From: Micropterix aruncella
Taxonomy: Eukaryota; Arthropoda; Insecta; Lepidoptera; Micropterigidae
Direction: 5' to 3'
NCBI GenBank assembly: GCA_944548615.1
Contig: OX155954.1
Span: 4,649,424-4,713,423 of the forward strand
DNA: 64,000 bases
Shown here: piece by piece, positions 1-10,899 of the stretch
Numbering within the stretch: position 1 is the first letter of the stretch
Layout: every line of letters begins with the position of its first letter
Made by a program: the position numbers and the translations under genes
Notes under the pieces: generated by a model
What the model was told of the DNA's origin: nothing
What the model saw: the letters and a program-made list of their open reading frames with translations, nothing else
The model's database searches: none

Positions 1-1091
1 GTCGGATTTGCAAAGTAAGTCGGAGAATAAGCGGTCGAACGAAAACGTTTCTAACAAACGCTGCTTGATAAAGCCTGTGTTATTATAACAAGGTCCCAAC
101 ACATATCAGAAGTCTTGGAGAGAACCAATTCAAAAAAATCTTATTTAATGGCCTAGTCAAGAATCCAGTATATCACTTAAGAGATTTGGATAATGCGGAA
201 TTCTTATTCCAAGAGCATCCTAATGTTTATAACGGAAAATTGGTGATAATCAACTTTGCCAAAGAGCGTAATTTTTATTTTTATTTTTATCGACGACGGC
301 TATATTGTTAGATTTGACAATTAATTTAAATTTAGATATTTTTAGTATACCCTTATCTATTTTCATGACCATCATATTATTGCCTTGATAATTATGACTA
401 CAGACATTGAGCTCTTTTTTTGATCAGAAATTTTGATTATTAGTATATTTTCTATTTATCAATGGTTTTCAAACTAATTATAATTTACTAAAATTAATCT
501 AGCCACAACTATATCATGATAGTTAATATTCTTTAATTAATTACAATATATAAAATTTTAGAGCCAAAGACGCATCCAAGTGTAACCTACTGGAGCAGAA
601 CTAAATTGTAATTATAATTGTAATTGATAATGCCTACAAAAAAGTCAGCGACAGCATATATCTACCTTCTATATTTAAGTCACAAAAAGTAGTATTTTAT
701 ATTAAAAAAATAATTTAAATCGTTAGGTCATGTTTATTCGTCATATTATCAACAATTATGAATTCTTATCAAAATAAGTAAATTTATCGTCTCAAGTGTT
801 CAAAACAAAATACTTCTTCCTTTTACTGCATATAATTTCCCTTTTACTGCATAAATAACTAAAGAGATAATACGCTCACAAATAAGACACACAAGAAGAC
901 ACTCACAAATAACGGTATTATAGTCAAATTGGCATGCAAATACATACATACATACATATGCAGTAAAAATGTAACCCTTCATTTGGCAGTCAGGAATAAA
1001 TTATAGCACTTAGTACTAACCGAACCACACTCATAATTTCATCACAGGTAAACGGTTTTACCGCCCAACGAAGTGGGCACGGGTCAGCTAG
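1..1091 (+). mobile_element. Non-autonomous Helitron, 5' end outside window, interrupted by a LINE
   Basis: Seen: about 1-60 and 632-1091 match, in reverse, the complete Helitron at 41571-42300. The 3' end reads GCCCAACGAAGTGGGC, a 5-bp-stem hairpin, about 10 nt before a terminal CTAG at 1088-1091 followed by T, as expected for a Helitron inserted between A and T. Bases 64-631 are a LINE remnant that replaced part of the element. Known: Helitrons are rolling-circle transposons with 5'-TC, 3'-CTRR and a 3' hairpin. No transposase is encoded in this copy. The short open frames over 800-1232 lie inside the repeat and are not genes. Confidence 0.72.
64..631 (+). mobile_element. LINE 3' end: C-terminal coding fragment plus 3' UTR
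   Basis: A frame from 93 to 312 (plus strand, no start codon) carries the HIRSL...FKKIL...YHLRD spacing seen at the C-terminal end of insect CR1/Jockey-type non-LTR retrotransposon ORF2 proteins. After the stop there is an AT-rich 3' UTR containing GACGCATCCAAGTGT and a tail of repeated AATTGT-like units that ends at about 631, where Helitron sequence resumes. A related 3' UTR occurs at about 49000-49400 and a more distant one at 22600-22655. The 5' part of the element is missing, as is normal for LINE insertions. The clade is inferred from the short C-terminal match only. Confidence 0.6.
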
Positions 1092-1849
1092 TTTATTTAT
1101 AACACAAATCAACATTATAGATATACCATGCCGATTACTCAAAACTTTGAGCCCGGAGTTAATTTCAAAGGGATTTTCGTGTTCAGCGAGGTTGCTAATT
1201 TGATTTCCAAAGAGTATAAAATAGTTTTCCAAGGAGTATAAAAGGTCATAAATATTTTGTAAAGAAGATTAACTGTAAAAAGTGTTACAGTTGTTGAATT
1301 CAACAGAAAAGGGAATTGGAAATTTAACCAAGGTTGTCAAGAGATCTGGCAAAGCTGAGAGTTGTATTTTAAAAACAGTAAAACAGCAATAAATAAACGA
1401 AGTTATCTAAACAACTCTCTCCAATACATACGAAAACGTTCTATATGTCGCGTTCGCTAAAACGCGGCACAGCAATGCAATCCTAGAAATCCGAAGCTTA
1501 CTCCGAAGACTGTGATGGATTTCTGTCGTTTGGAGCCTTAAAAGGAGCGTCGCGGTGCGTGAAGGTATCAGGGGATCATGCATACGAAGGAGGAGGCTGT
1601 CCGGACGACCTTGCTGGTGGTAGAGCGATGCACATATACGCAGGCGTCGCATTCACGTACGTGCTCTCACACAGCTACACACACATGTACGAGTGAGCCA
1701 GGGGCGCTCACGGAGGAATGTTGGACTGCGGCAGGAAGTTGGCCCATTGTGATACTGTTTAAGGCCAATACACACTTAACAGCGAGCTTTAAACATTCAT
1801 GAATTATACAGCCTAAGATTGTGAGGGCAGTAAATAGTGTGTATCATCT
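1092..1849. other. Unassigned intergenic DNA
   Basis: No repeat family, coding signal or structured element was recognised. Bases 1660-1700 are CA-rich with alternating purine-pyrimidine runs. Short open frames on both strands overlap one another and lack recognisable motifs. Confidence 0.5.
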
Positions 1850-3085
1850 TTATATCTATTTTTCTCGCCTCTTTCATACATACTATTTAGTACCTATATT
1901 CTGTTTTTTTTACTTGACTTTAGTTTGATGTTTTCTTGTATCGTTGATCCACTTGTGTCTATTCTCCTTCGCTAGTTTGCCTGTCTATTCCCTTGTATTC
2001 GTTTCATACATTTTGTATACTTCTGGCACCGCTTTTTACATATTGGATTTTGTTCTCTTTGTTTAGTATATTTCGGATCCTCTTGTTTTAACCTGAGTTT
2101 AATGTTTCCTTGTATCAATGATCCTCTTGTCTATTCGCCTTCACTAGTTTCCGTATCCTTTTTATGTTTTTCTGTCACTGCTTTACACCTATTCGCTTTT
2201 TCCGCTTTATGTATCTCTTTCTCGATTTTCTATTCATGTTTAGTATATTCTGAATCTTTTTATTTTGCTTTTTGTTGGATGCATCCGTATATCGTTGATC
2301 TAATTGCCTATTCCCCTTTGCTAGTTTTCGTTTTCGTTTCACCTATTTTATATACTTCTGTCACCGCTTTCTACATATTGGATTTGTCGTCTTTGTCTAT
2401 ATTTCTTACTTCTTTCATTCATGCTAAGTAGTATATTCTGAATCCTCTTGGTTTAGACTTTTGTTTGATGTTTTCGTGTATCGTTGATCCACTTATTGAT
2501 TATTCGCCTTCGCTAGTATCCGTCCGTTTTATATACTTCAGGTACTGCTTTCCACCTATTGCCTTTGTCCTCTTTATGTCTATATTTGTCAGTTCTTCCA
2601 TCCATAATATTTAAAATATTCTGGATCTTTATGCTTTGGCTTTTGATTGATGTTTTCTTGTTTAACCCTTCAGGCCTCGGCCCCTCAGCCGATTGACAAG
2701 TTGATGTCCCAAAAATTTTTAGTAAAAATTAGTAAAAAAATTGAAATATGACACTGTCTCACCAAAAACATTAATTACTGCCAAACCACTGTACCCATAA
2801 TTAAAATAAAACATATTAACATAATAAAACATAATGAAATACAACAAATTAAATTAAAATAAAATTAAAACGGGCCCGTCACGCTGCATCAGTTTGTGGC
2901 CGATATCGGCCAATCGGGGCTTGAGGGGTTAATTGACTATTCCCCTTCACTAGTTTCCGTGTCCATTTCATCATGTTATGTACTTCCAGCACTTCTTTTC
3001 ACATTTTGGCTAAGTCACGTGTCTATCTTCCCATTCCTGTTTTGTTTTAAAGTATCCCGTTTGTATCGGTCTTCTGTTGTCAATT
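1850..3085 (+). repeat. Tandem array, about five diverged units of ~185 bp
   Basis: The phrase TTGATGTTTTCTTG or a close variant recurs near 1924, 2099, 2275, 2465 and 2650. Each time it is followed by a GTTGATCCACTTG-like piece, then CTATTCGCCTTCGCTAGTTT, a TATACTTCTGTCACCGCTTT block, and a CATTCAT...TAGTATATTCTGAATC block. Spacing is 175-190 bp. Units differ by many substitutions and small indels, so the array is old. The fifth unit is split by a MITE at 2666-2928. A related stretch lies in the opposite orientation at 5220-5520. Confidence 0.75.
2666..2928. mobile_element. piggyBac-type MITE (263 bp) with TTAA duplication
   Basis: The element is bounded by TTAA at 2662-2665 and 2929-2932. 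Its ends read CCCTTCAGGCCTCGGCC and, on the opposite strand, CCCCTCAAGCCCCGATTGG, imperfect inverted repeats starting with CCC as in piggyBac-type elements. The rest is AT-rich and non-coding. Joining the flanks at one TTAA restores a tandem-array unit, which supports the boundaries. It must have moved using a transposase made elsewhere. A different piggyBac-type MITE sits at 57470-57775. Confidence 0.72.
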
Positions 3086-5219
3086 TACCACTGTGTATAT
3101 CATGACTGCTGATAAGCGATGACTTTCTGCGAAGGGTGTGACCGCAGTATTGTATCCAGTGGGTCCTATTTTTTCTGGTCGTATTTCCTCCGAGGAGTTT
3201 GCATATTTTTGTTCTGGATGGCAGGTCTCTAGCTTGTTCGATTTTTTATCCTCCGTATGTATCTTTCGTAATTCATGAGTCTCGATCGGTTGGCCTTTGT
3301 TAAAACTGCTACTTTCATGGTGTATACCTGTCATCTCGATTTAGCTATTGGAGGGAAAATATCTCCATGCGACTCAGTAGAGGTAAGAAAATAATGTTGA
3401 ACATTTAATTCCACACAAACATTTACTCAGATCGTCTCACAAATAAAATATATTAAGTGTGCGAAGGTTGCTAAACTTATTTACACTCCATACGAGGGCG
3501 GGATAGTACCAAAATCGTTCGCCCCAGACAGCCCAGCGATCGTAAAACTAAACGGTAAAAAGATAAACTGAATAAGAATTACAATAAAAAACTATGTTTT
3601 TTATATACATAACCAGCTTGATCCATTCAATATCATGATCCACAAAATGAAAATATCTTCGCTAAGCAAGAAGAAGTAACCAACTTCATACAAAACTAAT
3701 TAAGACCTCATGCAAGCAAGGAATCGAACTGGAGGACCATAGGTACGTTTTGACCGCAGTGGCGACGATGATACACAGTTTGAAGGCATCTGCGAGAAAA
3801 AAACAAGTTACCCAAACCTAATTGAGAGCACCGATTAGCACTGAGCAGGATATTCAATGGATATGAAACCGATATCACGTAAGTCTAAGTATGTAGGTGT
3901 AACAGCAACTGAAAAAGAACTAGAGGAATGGGAACAATTGACAGGACAAAACGAATTTCTTCACGAAGGACACAATTATCTGACAACGAATAAAGTGCCT
4001 TGGAAAGTCAGGCTAGGCAAAAATACGATTCAAACATGAAAACATGTTTACAACTGTATGCTTCTTCTGAAAGAGAACTATCTGTTCTCCCTCGACCAAT
4101 TTCTAAACCACATTTCATTCAAACACTTGCTTTGGTTCTTTTAATACCGGTCGATAATTCTCATATCCTTTCACCTTTCATGGAGAAGGTATTTTCATAC
4201 CACAACTGGTATATCGGTGGACCGTGTCAGGGTGCCTCCTGATGGTAGGATCTAATCTCCTGGTGGTAGAGATCCTTTGCTAACACTAAAAACGACGACA
4301 CATTACAGCGATGATCCTAAACGCAACTTTTGTGTTCCCATCTCTCGCGTAGGTGAACTAAATAAACCTCAATAAAACCTTGTGGCAGGCTGACCGCGAA
4401 AGAATGTGGTAATCACTCGGATATCAACAACTGGTAAACCAAAGTCCAAAATAGGCCATAAACGGAAATTCTTGCATTTGATAAAAGGATTATATCGGTC
4501 GTTCTTTATTTTGCACATCCAATGAAGAGAAGGACGGCTGCAATCAGCGTGGGCAGGCAACAATAGAGGTGACAGTACTGGTAAGTACTTATCGCCTGGG
4601 ATCCATCTCGTTGATCGTGACAAACCAATCGCTCGCATGCAGGCCTTGACATATCATCCGGTGGCTGACAGATCACGCCACTCTGCCGCTCAATCGTAAA
4701 TTACCAGTAGATATAACGATCGATCTAACAGTCGGATCGATTCAGTAACCATCGACTCGTATGTCAGTTGATAAATTTAGTAGCATTCTTCCATGGCCTA
4801 CACGAAGGAAAAATGCAGTCAGTCATTCCAATACGAAAAAATCCTGATATCATTGCTTTATCTCCCTTTCTTGTACAGTTCACTACTTTGTACAGTGGCT
4901 TTTGTATGTGGCTTCTTCTAACTAAGGGTTTTTCTCAACTTTCACATTTATCTATCCTATCAACTAGTTTTCTATATTACATACATAAATTCTTCACTGG
5001 TTTCTTTAATTTTGGTATAGCTTTAGTCGTAAACATTGCTGTATTTCGATAAACTTTGATAGAAAAATCATAAATAGGAAATCAAAGTTTATTGCGGTTG
5101 TTTGACATTATAATAGCAACATCGCCGAAACGTCGGGCGCCACAAACTTTACGCGGTAAATTCGTTTTTAAACCTATTTATAGCTTTCATAGGTGTTGTT
5201 GTATTCTTATAAAGTTTCA
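3086..5219. other. Unassigned intergenic DNA
   Basis: No recognised gene or mobile element. Open frames of 60-94 codons occur on both strands (for example 3080-3334 minus, 4369-4638 minus, 4768-5052 plus), but none shows a family motif or a conserved neighbour. On the minus strand near 3710-3735 there is a CAGTTCGATTCC match to a pol III B box, but no convincing A box precedes it. Confidence 0.4.
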
Positions 5220-5520
5220 CCACATCAGGAAGCAAACGGAAAGTAGAAAGACCGATACCCATGGAAAGTAGAAAGACCAATACATATGGGATACTTTGAC
5301 AACACGAAAAAGGAATTGGAAGAATTGCCAAAACACGAAGTCGAAATGTGTAAACCAAAAAAGAGGTATATACAATGGAACGTCTACGGAAACTAACTAA
5401 GACGAATAGACCACTGGATCAACAATACAAGGAAACATCAAACGAAAGTTAAGACAAAAAGATCTTGAACACACTAAATATTATGGACGAAAGAAGTAAG
5501 AACGATAGACATAAATAAAA
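5220..5520 (-). repeat. Inverted relative of the 1850-3085 array unit
   Basis: Read on the minus strand this contains, in the same order as the array, a CATAATATTTAG block, TTTGATGTTTCCTTG, GTTGATCCA, a CTATTCGTCTTAG-like piece and then AAAGTATCCCATATGTATTGGTCT. The last resembles AAAGTATCCCGTTTGTATCGGTCT at about 3050-3073. It is therefore one unit plus the array flank in opposite orientation, about 2.1 kb away. Confidence 0.6.
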
Positions 5521-6031
5521 TTTTTTTAAATTTTATTTATCTCTAGTATTACATGATTAAATTTCCTATAATATATTTTACATGATTTATCGTACATACA
5601 CAATGTAGAACCCTGGAAATTTGCTAAAAGTGCGGCTTCCGCGGGTTTTTATCACCTCACTAGGCAGAGCCTGTATTGATGTGATATTTAGTACTGCGTT
5701 CATCTGTCGGGTGTATAGGTAATTTCTGTAATCTTGGGAAATCCTACAAATTGTATAACTAATTTAGTATATATATTACACAAAAAAAGAGATATAATAT
5801 ATATGGGAGATATATGAATACAGTTATGGGGCTAATGAGATAATAATAACAATAATAATACCTAATATAAATCATCTGTGCACCTATTTAATAATGTTAG
5901 TTACTAACGACTCGCAGTACTCCCTCGTCGAGTGTAACAACCATAATGTTACCAGTCTTTTGTAGTGAGCCTCATTTTGAATTATTGTAGCTTGGCCTAA
6001 TTGCGCGGTATATATGCCATCTCATATGACA
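5521..6031. other. AT-rich spacer, nothing recognised
   Basis: Mostly A/T with short purine-pyrimidine alternations around 5765-5815 and AATAATAATA near 5843. No coding signal or element ends were seen. Confidence 0.5.
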
Positions 6032-6374
6032 TCTCAGCCTAAAAGATGTGCTCCTGGTGTATTCGGGTTAACGTCTCAGAAGCACTCCTGCCTTGGGTGG
6101 TACGATTTTTTTATACATTCATTCCCATGAAGCTTCCCCTCATCTTTTGCTTACTTTTTCCATCCCGTCATGGCTCTTTCTATCTTTCATCTCGTTAACG
6201 TTCACGTAATTTCACTGTAGACTTCTGTAACACTGTTTAAAGCAGGGATTCCGAAAATCATTTTTATCACTGCCAATAGAAAATGACCACCACCCTGTCC
6301 TTCCATAAATTAATAATATAAGTGTAAACAAGTAATAAAAATCACATAGGTTTTATTTATTGCTTTATAAATAC
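6032..6374 (+). repeat. Local duplication, copy A
   Basis: This runs from CTCAGCCTAAAAGATGTGCT to TTTATTGCTTTATAAATACTA. It is closely similar to 6486-7072 in the same orientation, about 110 bp apart. It is uninterrupted, so it shows the pre-insertion state of copy B. No coding content was recognised. Confidence 0.75.
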
Positions 6375-6485
6375 TATTAAATGCCCTAAAATCCTATATT
6401 CTCACACTCAAACTTTCTTATATCGACTCTAAGTTTTTAGTGTACTGATCGATTGATTTACCTTTCCCTTCCTCAGAGAGGTGCT

Positions 6486-7072
6486 TCTCAGCCTAAAAGA
6501 TGTGCTCAGCCGAATACACCATATTCGGGTTTACGGCTTAGGAGCACTCCTGGCCTGGGTAGTACGATTTTTTTATACATTTATTCCCATGAAGCTTCCC
6601 CTCATCTTTTGCTTACTTTTTCCATCCAGTCATGACTCGTTTCTATCTTTCATCTCGTTAACTTTCACGTATTTTCACTGTAGATTTTTGTAACACTCTT
6701 TAAAGCAGGGATTCCGAAAATAATAATAATAATAATAATAATAAACTCTTTATTTCAAAATAAAAAAGTCGAGCTTATTGCCTTGCGGCAATGTCTATCA
6801 GCTATAAAGCTATAGCTTAAGTTTATAATATAATTTGTTACGTTGGCTACACAAAAGAATACTAAAAAATAAAGTGATTAGAAAAAAAAATAAACAGACG
6901 GAAAACGAAAAAGAAAAAGATATAAAAAAAAGGACAACAAATTTTTATCACGACCCCCTGCTGCCAAAAGAAAATGACCACGTTCCTTCTATAAATTCAT
7001 AATATAAGTGTAAAAAAGTAATAAAAATCACATAGGTTTTATTTATTGCTTTATAAATACTAACCAGTGGTA
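6486..7072 (+). repeat. Local duplication, copy B, split by a retroelement tail
   Basis: This matches copy A at 6486-6719 and again from about 6946 to 7072. The intervening ~226 bp are absent from copy A and begin with (TAA)n. The break falls in GATTCCGAAAA. The duplication therefore came before the insertion. Confidence 0.72.
6720..6945 (-). mobile_element. LINE/SINE 3' end in antisense, (TTA)n tail
   Basis: On the minus strand the sequence ends in a (TTA)n tail at 6720-6744. Just upstream is a TTGCCGCAAGGCAATAAGCTC-like motif. A similar CTTATCGCCACGTGGCAACG motif is present near 12740, so the two may share a 3' UTR family. Assignment rests on the tail, the shared motif and the empty site in copy A. 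Confidence 0.55.
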
Positions 7073-8749
7073 AAAAAAAAACAAATTAATCAATGACACG
7101 GATAAACTTCCATATTTTAACAAGATTTATAATTCTTGGCTGAATTTAAATAAGGCCACATTGTAAATCACCAGCAATATCAAGTTGGCTTCTATACTTC
7201 GTTGTAATTGCTAAAACTGATAAAAATGCCTTTTCTCACTAATAGGTGCTTGAAAAAGGTAAATATACAAACGCAGCACGCTCTGCTATGGATGTATAAT
7301 CATCGAAATACGTTATGATAAAAAGTAATGCTTTATCCATCATTTCAAATACGTATTCGGCAGTAGAAACATTTTTAATTTCCAAAGCTTGCCCTTGAAA
7401 CGTTTGTGGCAGCGCGTCTATTTCAGTCAATATGTAATGGATCCGTCGATAATCTATAAATATTATTATCGCATGGGTTAGGAAGTAGCGCTTGAACTAA
7501 TCAATAAGGTGATGGAAATGGTTTAATATGTTTCTCTTAATATCGGTATCATCAAAAACATCCATAAAGGGCGTTTCTTCTGAGATTGCCAATAATTTAG
7601 AAAAACAGGAGTAATTGCATGGCTCTGCTTAAATTTTTCCTTTCCAAGTTGCAACTTTTCAGTATACGCCGTGATGGCATGGAATGGCCCCCTTGGAATG
7701 TCTTCACACCTCCCCATTTAAAAACCAATGCTTTAAAACTTTAAAGTAACGTCTTTCTAAGGGTCTTTTTTTCAAATTTTATTTTGGGAAGGTGCTTGAG
7801 GTTTAAGCGGCGAATCGTGGTCGCGCTGTACCGATTGAAAGGCTGCCATGCAAATGAGTTTGTCGTAGTCGTAGAGGTGGGTTGGTACTCATAGAAGAAC
7901 ATCATTACTAACAGAGCGATCATCATTGGCGACGGCGTAATTACGACGCTGGCGTCGACCTGACACGGCGGGAATTTTAATGGCAGACGCAGCATCAGCT
8001 CCACCCCGAAATGACGCCGCCTGCCCATCGGCCTTCCAAGCGGTCGTCCACCCGAACGACCGAATTAATTTAAGTACTGTTGCGTGGGGTAAGACCATTG
8101 ATTATATATATAAGTGTTTGATTGCTCAACTCCATAGTACATTTTGGCAACCCCGCCGCGACGGCGAAATGCATGTGGTGCTGATAGCATTGACGGCGAA
8201 ACTAATAAAATTTTTTTTGGTATTAGTTTCGCCTTAGTTAATAATGTTGATAATGAATGAGTTCTAATAAAAGACTTATTGATTATAAAAACCCAATAAT
8301 TTAACCAATGATATCGATTTCAGCAGCCTGAAGCTCTAGTTGTGATTTATGTAGTCTTCGACTGGTTTATGTACTTACATACGGTTTTACGAAAAACCCT
8401 GCATCACATACCTGAAACAAGCAGAAAAAATCTATTAGATTTTAGTTATCTTCACTCTCGAAGCTGCCGCACGAAACAGAGTTTTTCAAATAGCAAAATC
8501 TAAATGCAAATGGTGGATTCCCCAAGGTGGTGAATATGACGTCATGTCTATGTAGTGTTGTGCAGAGAATTTAGAGAGGATAGGCATTAGGGGGAACGGT
8601 GGGAGCCCCCCCCCCCCCTCTCTTTAAGATTGGGTTTTTAATGTTTCTTTTTAACGTTCATTTTTATTGGGTTTTTAATGTTTTAATGCAAATATATAAA
8701 TAGACATATCGACAGAATTATTTAGTGCCAGTCACCGTTAAAGCTTTTT
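7073..8749. other. Unassigned stretch with a possible transposase relic
   Basis: A minus-strand frame at 7239-7430 begins TEIDALPQTFQGQALEI, which loosely resembles internal parts of hAT/zinc-finger-MYM-like transposase proteins. The match is too short to call. The 7980-8240 area is GC-richer without motifs. A run of 13 C lies at 8606-8618. Nothing else was recognised. Confidence 0.25.
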
Positions 8750-8750
8750 A

Positions 8751-9069
8751 AGGGGCTCTCTAGACGATCAAACATGCTTGTCAAGCATTGCGTCGCGGGC
8801 TGGGCAGGGATCGTAAACCGCAGGAAATATGCAAATATATTTTTAAAATATTTAATAAAAATGCCTAATTTTGTAGTTTTATACCCGGGAGTCACGTCAT
8901 TCATCAATCAATTACGTCTAATTAACGTGACTCCCTGGTATAAACTACAAGATTAGGCATTTTTAGTAAATATTTAAAAAAATATTTGCATAATTCCTGC
9001 GGTTTACGATCCCCGCCCAGCCCACAACGCGATGCTTGACAAGCATGCTTGATCGTCTAGAGAGCCCCT
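8751..9069. mobile_element. Foldback MITE with ~150-bp arms, TA target site
   Basis: The left arm starts AGGGGCTCTCTAGACGATCA and the right arm is its near-perfect reverse complement. Pairing continues inward through a GTAAACCGCAGGAA block to a GAGTCACGT block. TA dinucleotides flank both ends (8749-8750, 9070-9071), suggesting a Tc1/mariner-type target. The internal loop is short and no protein is encoded. A second copy lies at 46018-46330. Transcription across it would give a long hairpin RNA. Confidence 0.75.
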
Positions 9070-9284
9070 TACAGTAGACTATAAATTATCATTATTGATG
9101 AAGGAAGGGGAGGAGCTTTTCAAAGATAGCATATTTAGTCTTTGTTTCTATTTTTAACGTCTGTTGAAAGAAAATGCATGCCGAATTGATAAAAACTAAA
9201 ATTATAAAAAAAACCCTTTGTTTAAAGTTTAAATTATAACGGAACTAAAAAACAAAACTTCAAAATATAAAAAAATACTATCTT

Positions 9285-9715
9285 GACACTGATGACAAAA
9301 AATAAAGCGAGAGGGCTGAGCGAGAGTGCGTCGAAATGGTATCGTGGTTTCCTAGTCGACCTTGTAGAATTGATGACTCCTAGTAGAAATGATGATTATG
9401 AAAAGGCTTTGAAGTACTGGAACATCATCCATACTCATCAGGCCTTGTCCCTAGTGATTTCTATCTATTTCGGATATTAAAGGAAGATCTGAGAGGTTGA
9501 CAAATTGAAGATGATGACGAAGTAGTAGTAGTGCAGGTATTTTTAGGTGATCGGGATGGAGAGATTTTAAAAAGGGTATGTTACGTTTAGAAAAAAAGAT
9601 ATATATCGTGCATCAACGTAAGAGGTGACTATGCCGGGATAAAAATAACATTCATTAAAAATAAATTCCTCATACAAAATATCAATTTATTGAAAGCTTT
9701 GTATGAGTGTAGTTT
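9285..9715 (+). pseudogene. Mariner transposase C-terminal relic (A)
   Basis: From 9438 the plus strand reads VPSDFYLFRILKEDLRG, then a stop, then QIEDDDEVVVVQVFLGDRDG. This is the classic mariner pattern in which the third catalytic Asp lies in a PSD(F/Y)xLF motif, followed by LKE.LRG..FEDD.EV...V..FL. GDYAGI near 9627 corresponds to the common GDYVEK-like C-terminus. At least one internal stop and frame breaks mean it is not functional. The stretch ends in TATGAGTGTAGTTTTGTCAC, which recurs at the end of relic B and is probably the element terminus. The subfamily is not determined. Confidence 0.65.
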
Positions 9716-10140
9716 TGTCACGCGTTAGTAGATGGCGAGCTGTTATATTTATAGCATACTGTTCATCGACTGGTAAGAACAGTATAGTCATTTTAGTATC
9801 GCTGCTGAAAGTATTCCAAAATGGCCAACTTAGTTGGCTGGTTGGTCCAATGAACGTGACCGCCCCTGGAATGAATATAAATTAAAGGAACATCTGAACG
9901 GTCGAAAATTTGAATATGATTACGCGGTAGCAGTTCAGGAATTTTTAGGTGATCGGGAAGAAGAGTTTTCAGGATTTTTTTTTTAGATAAATATATATCA
10001 CGCGTATAAACCTAAAAGATGACTTTGTTAAATAATAAAAGGACATATGTAAGTTAACTTCATCATACTCATTATCGCTTTTTGTTGAAAGCCGTATTAT
10101 GAGTGTAGTTTTATTGAGCGTTAATTATAATAATACTTTA
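9716..10140 (+). pseudogene. Mariner-derived deletion copy (B)
   Basis: At about 9877-9975 the plus strand reads LKEHLNGRKFEYDYAVAVQE, aligning with the C-terminal region of relic A, before a stop. The upstream part (AGATGGCGAGCTGTT... TTAGTTGGCTGG) is shared with 10570-10830. It ends with TATGAGTGTAGTTTTATTGAG, like relic A. It appears to be an internally deleted, non-coding derivative of the same mariner family inserted next to A. Confidence 0.55.
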
Positions 10141-10359
10141 TTTTGATACAAAGTAGCAAAAGAGGTATGAAAACCAAAACGAGCCAACTAGAACAATGCA
10201 CGCAATAGGGTAGATTCTCATCTTTTACGTTTTAGTTTATCTGTACGCACGAACATTTAAAATAAAATTGAATTGTATGGTAATATTATACATATATATT
10301 ATTGTATTATTCCCATTTTAGAAATTTATACATAAACTCACTTGTATTATTTATAAAAT

Positions 10360-10569
10360 GGGAAGTCCTCTAACGCCGGACGGCACCTAGCGTCGGACAC
10401 TAATAATATCTCAACAAGTCGCGGCGCGATCGATACAAAGACGTAGGAAAAGGAAAAACGTACGCTTCCCCGCACCCTTTTCACCCGTCTTTGTATCGAT
10501 CGCGCCGCGACTTGTTGAGGTACTATTAGTGTCCGACGCTAGGTGCCGTCCGGCGTTAGGGGAATTCCC
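10360..10569. mobile_element. Foldback element, 210 bp, ~84-bp arms
   Basis: The left arm (10360-10443) begins GGGAAGTCCTCTAACGCCGG. The right arm (about 10486-10569) is its reverse complement with only about four mismatches, leaving a loop of about 40 bp. The arms are GC-rich in AT-rich surroundings. No open frame or convincing target duplication was seen, so the transposon class is unknown. It lies between mariner relics B and C. Confidence 0.72.
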
Positions 10570-10830
10570 CCTACATACAGATGGCGAGCTCTTTTATTTA
10601 AAGCGTATTGTCCATCGATCGAACAAAATCAGTATAGTCATTCTTGTATCGCTGTGAAAAACCTAGATGATCATCTTAGTTGGCTGGCTGGTTAATGGAA
10701 GGTGAATGTCCCTGGAAGGACTAATAATGGAGGAATCTTTTCACGGTTTGCATGGTGACACGGTAATAAAGTACTGGTACTACATCATACTCATTATCTT
10801 TTTTAATTTTAATTTTAAACGCCGTAGTAC
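10570..10830 (+). repeat. Mariner-derived deletion copy (C)
   Basis: This shares AGATGGCGAGCTCTT, AGTATAGTCATTCTTGTATCGCTG and TTAGTTGGCTGGCTGG with relic B at 9727-9845 in the same orientation. It then diverges and has no readable transposase motif. It is best read as another internally deleted member of the family. Confidence 0.5.
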
Positions 10831-10899
10831 AACTGAGTTAGCCGTGGAGAATAACAGCTGTACGCATCCTGCCGTTATAGAATTCTCTTTACGAATGGA

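Noticed and set aside
1850..3085. CRISPR array
   Set aside because: Units are long, diverged and contiguous with no short identical repeats and unique spacers, and the genome looks eukaryotic.
8606..8618. Poly-C and poly-G runs (also 11496-11509, 35091-35107, about 54850-54866) as functional sites
   Set aside because: Homopolymer runs are common in such DNA and prone to sequencing error; two are just part of the shared repeat.
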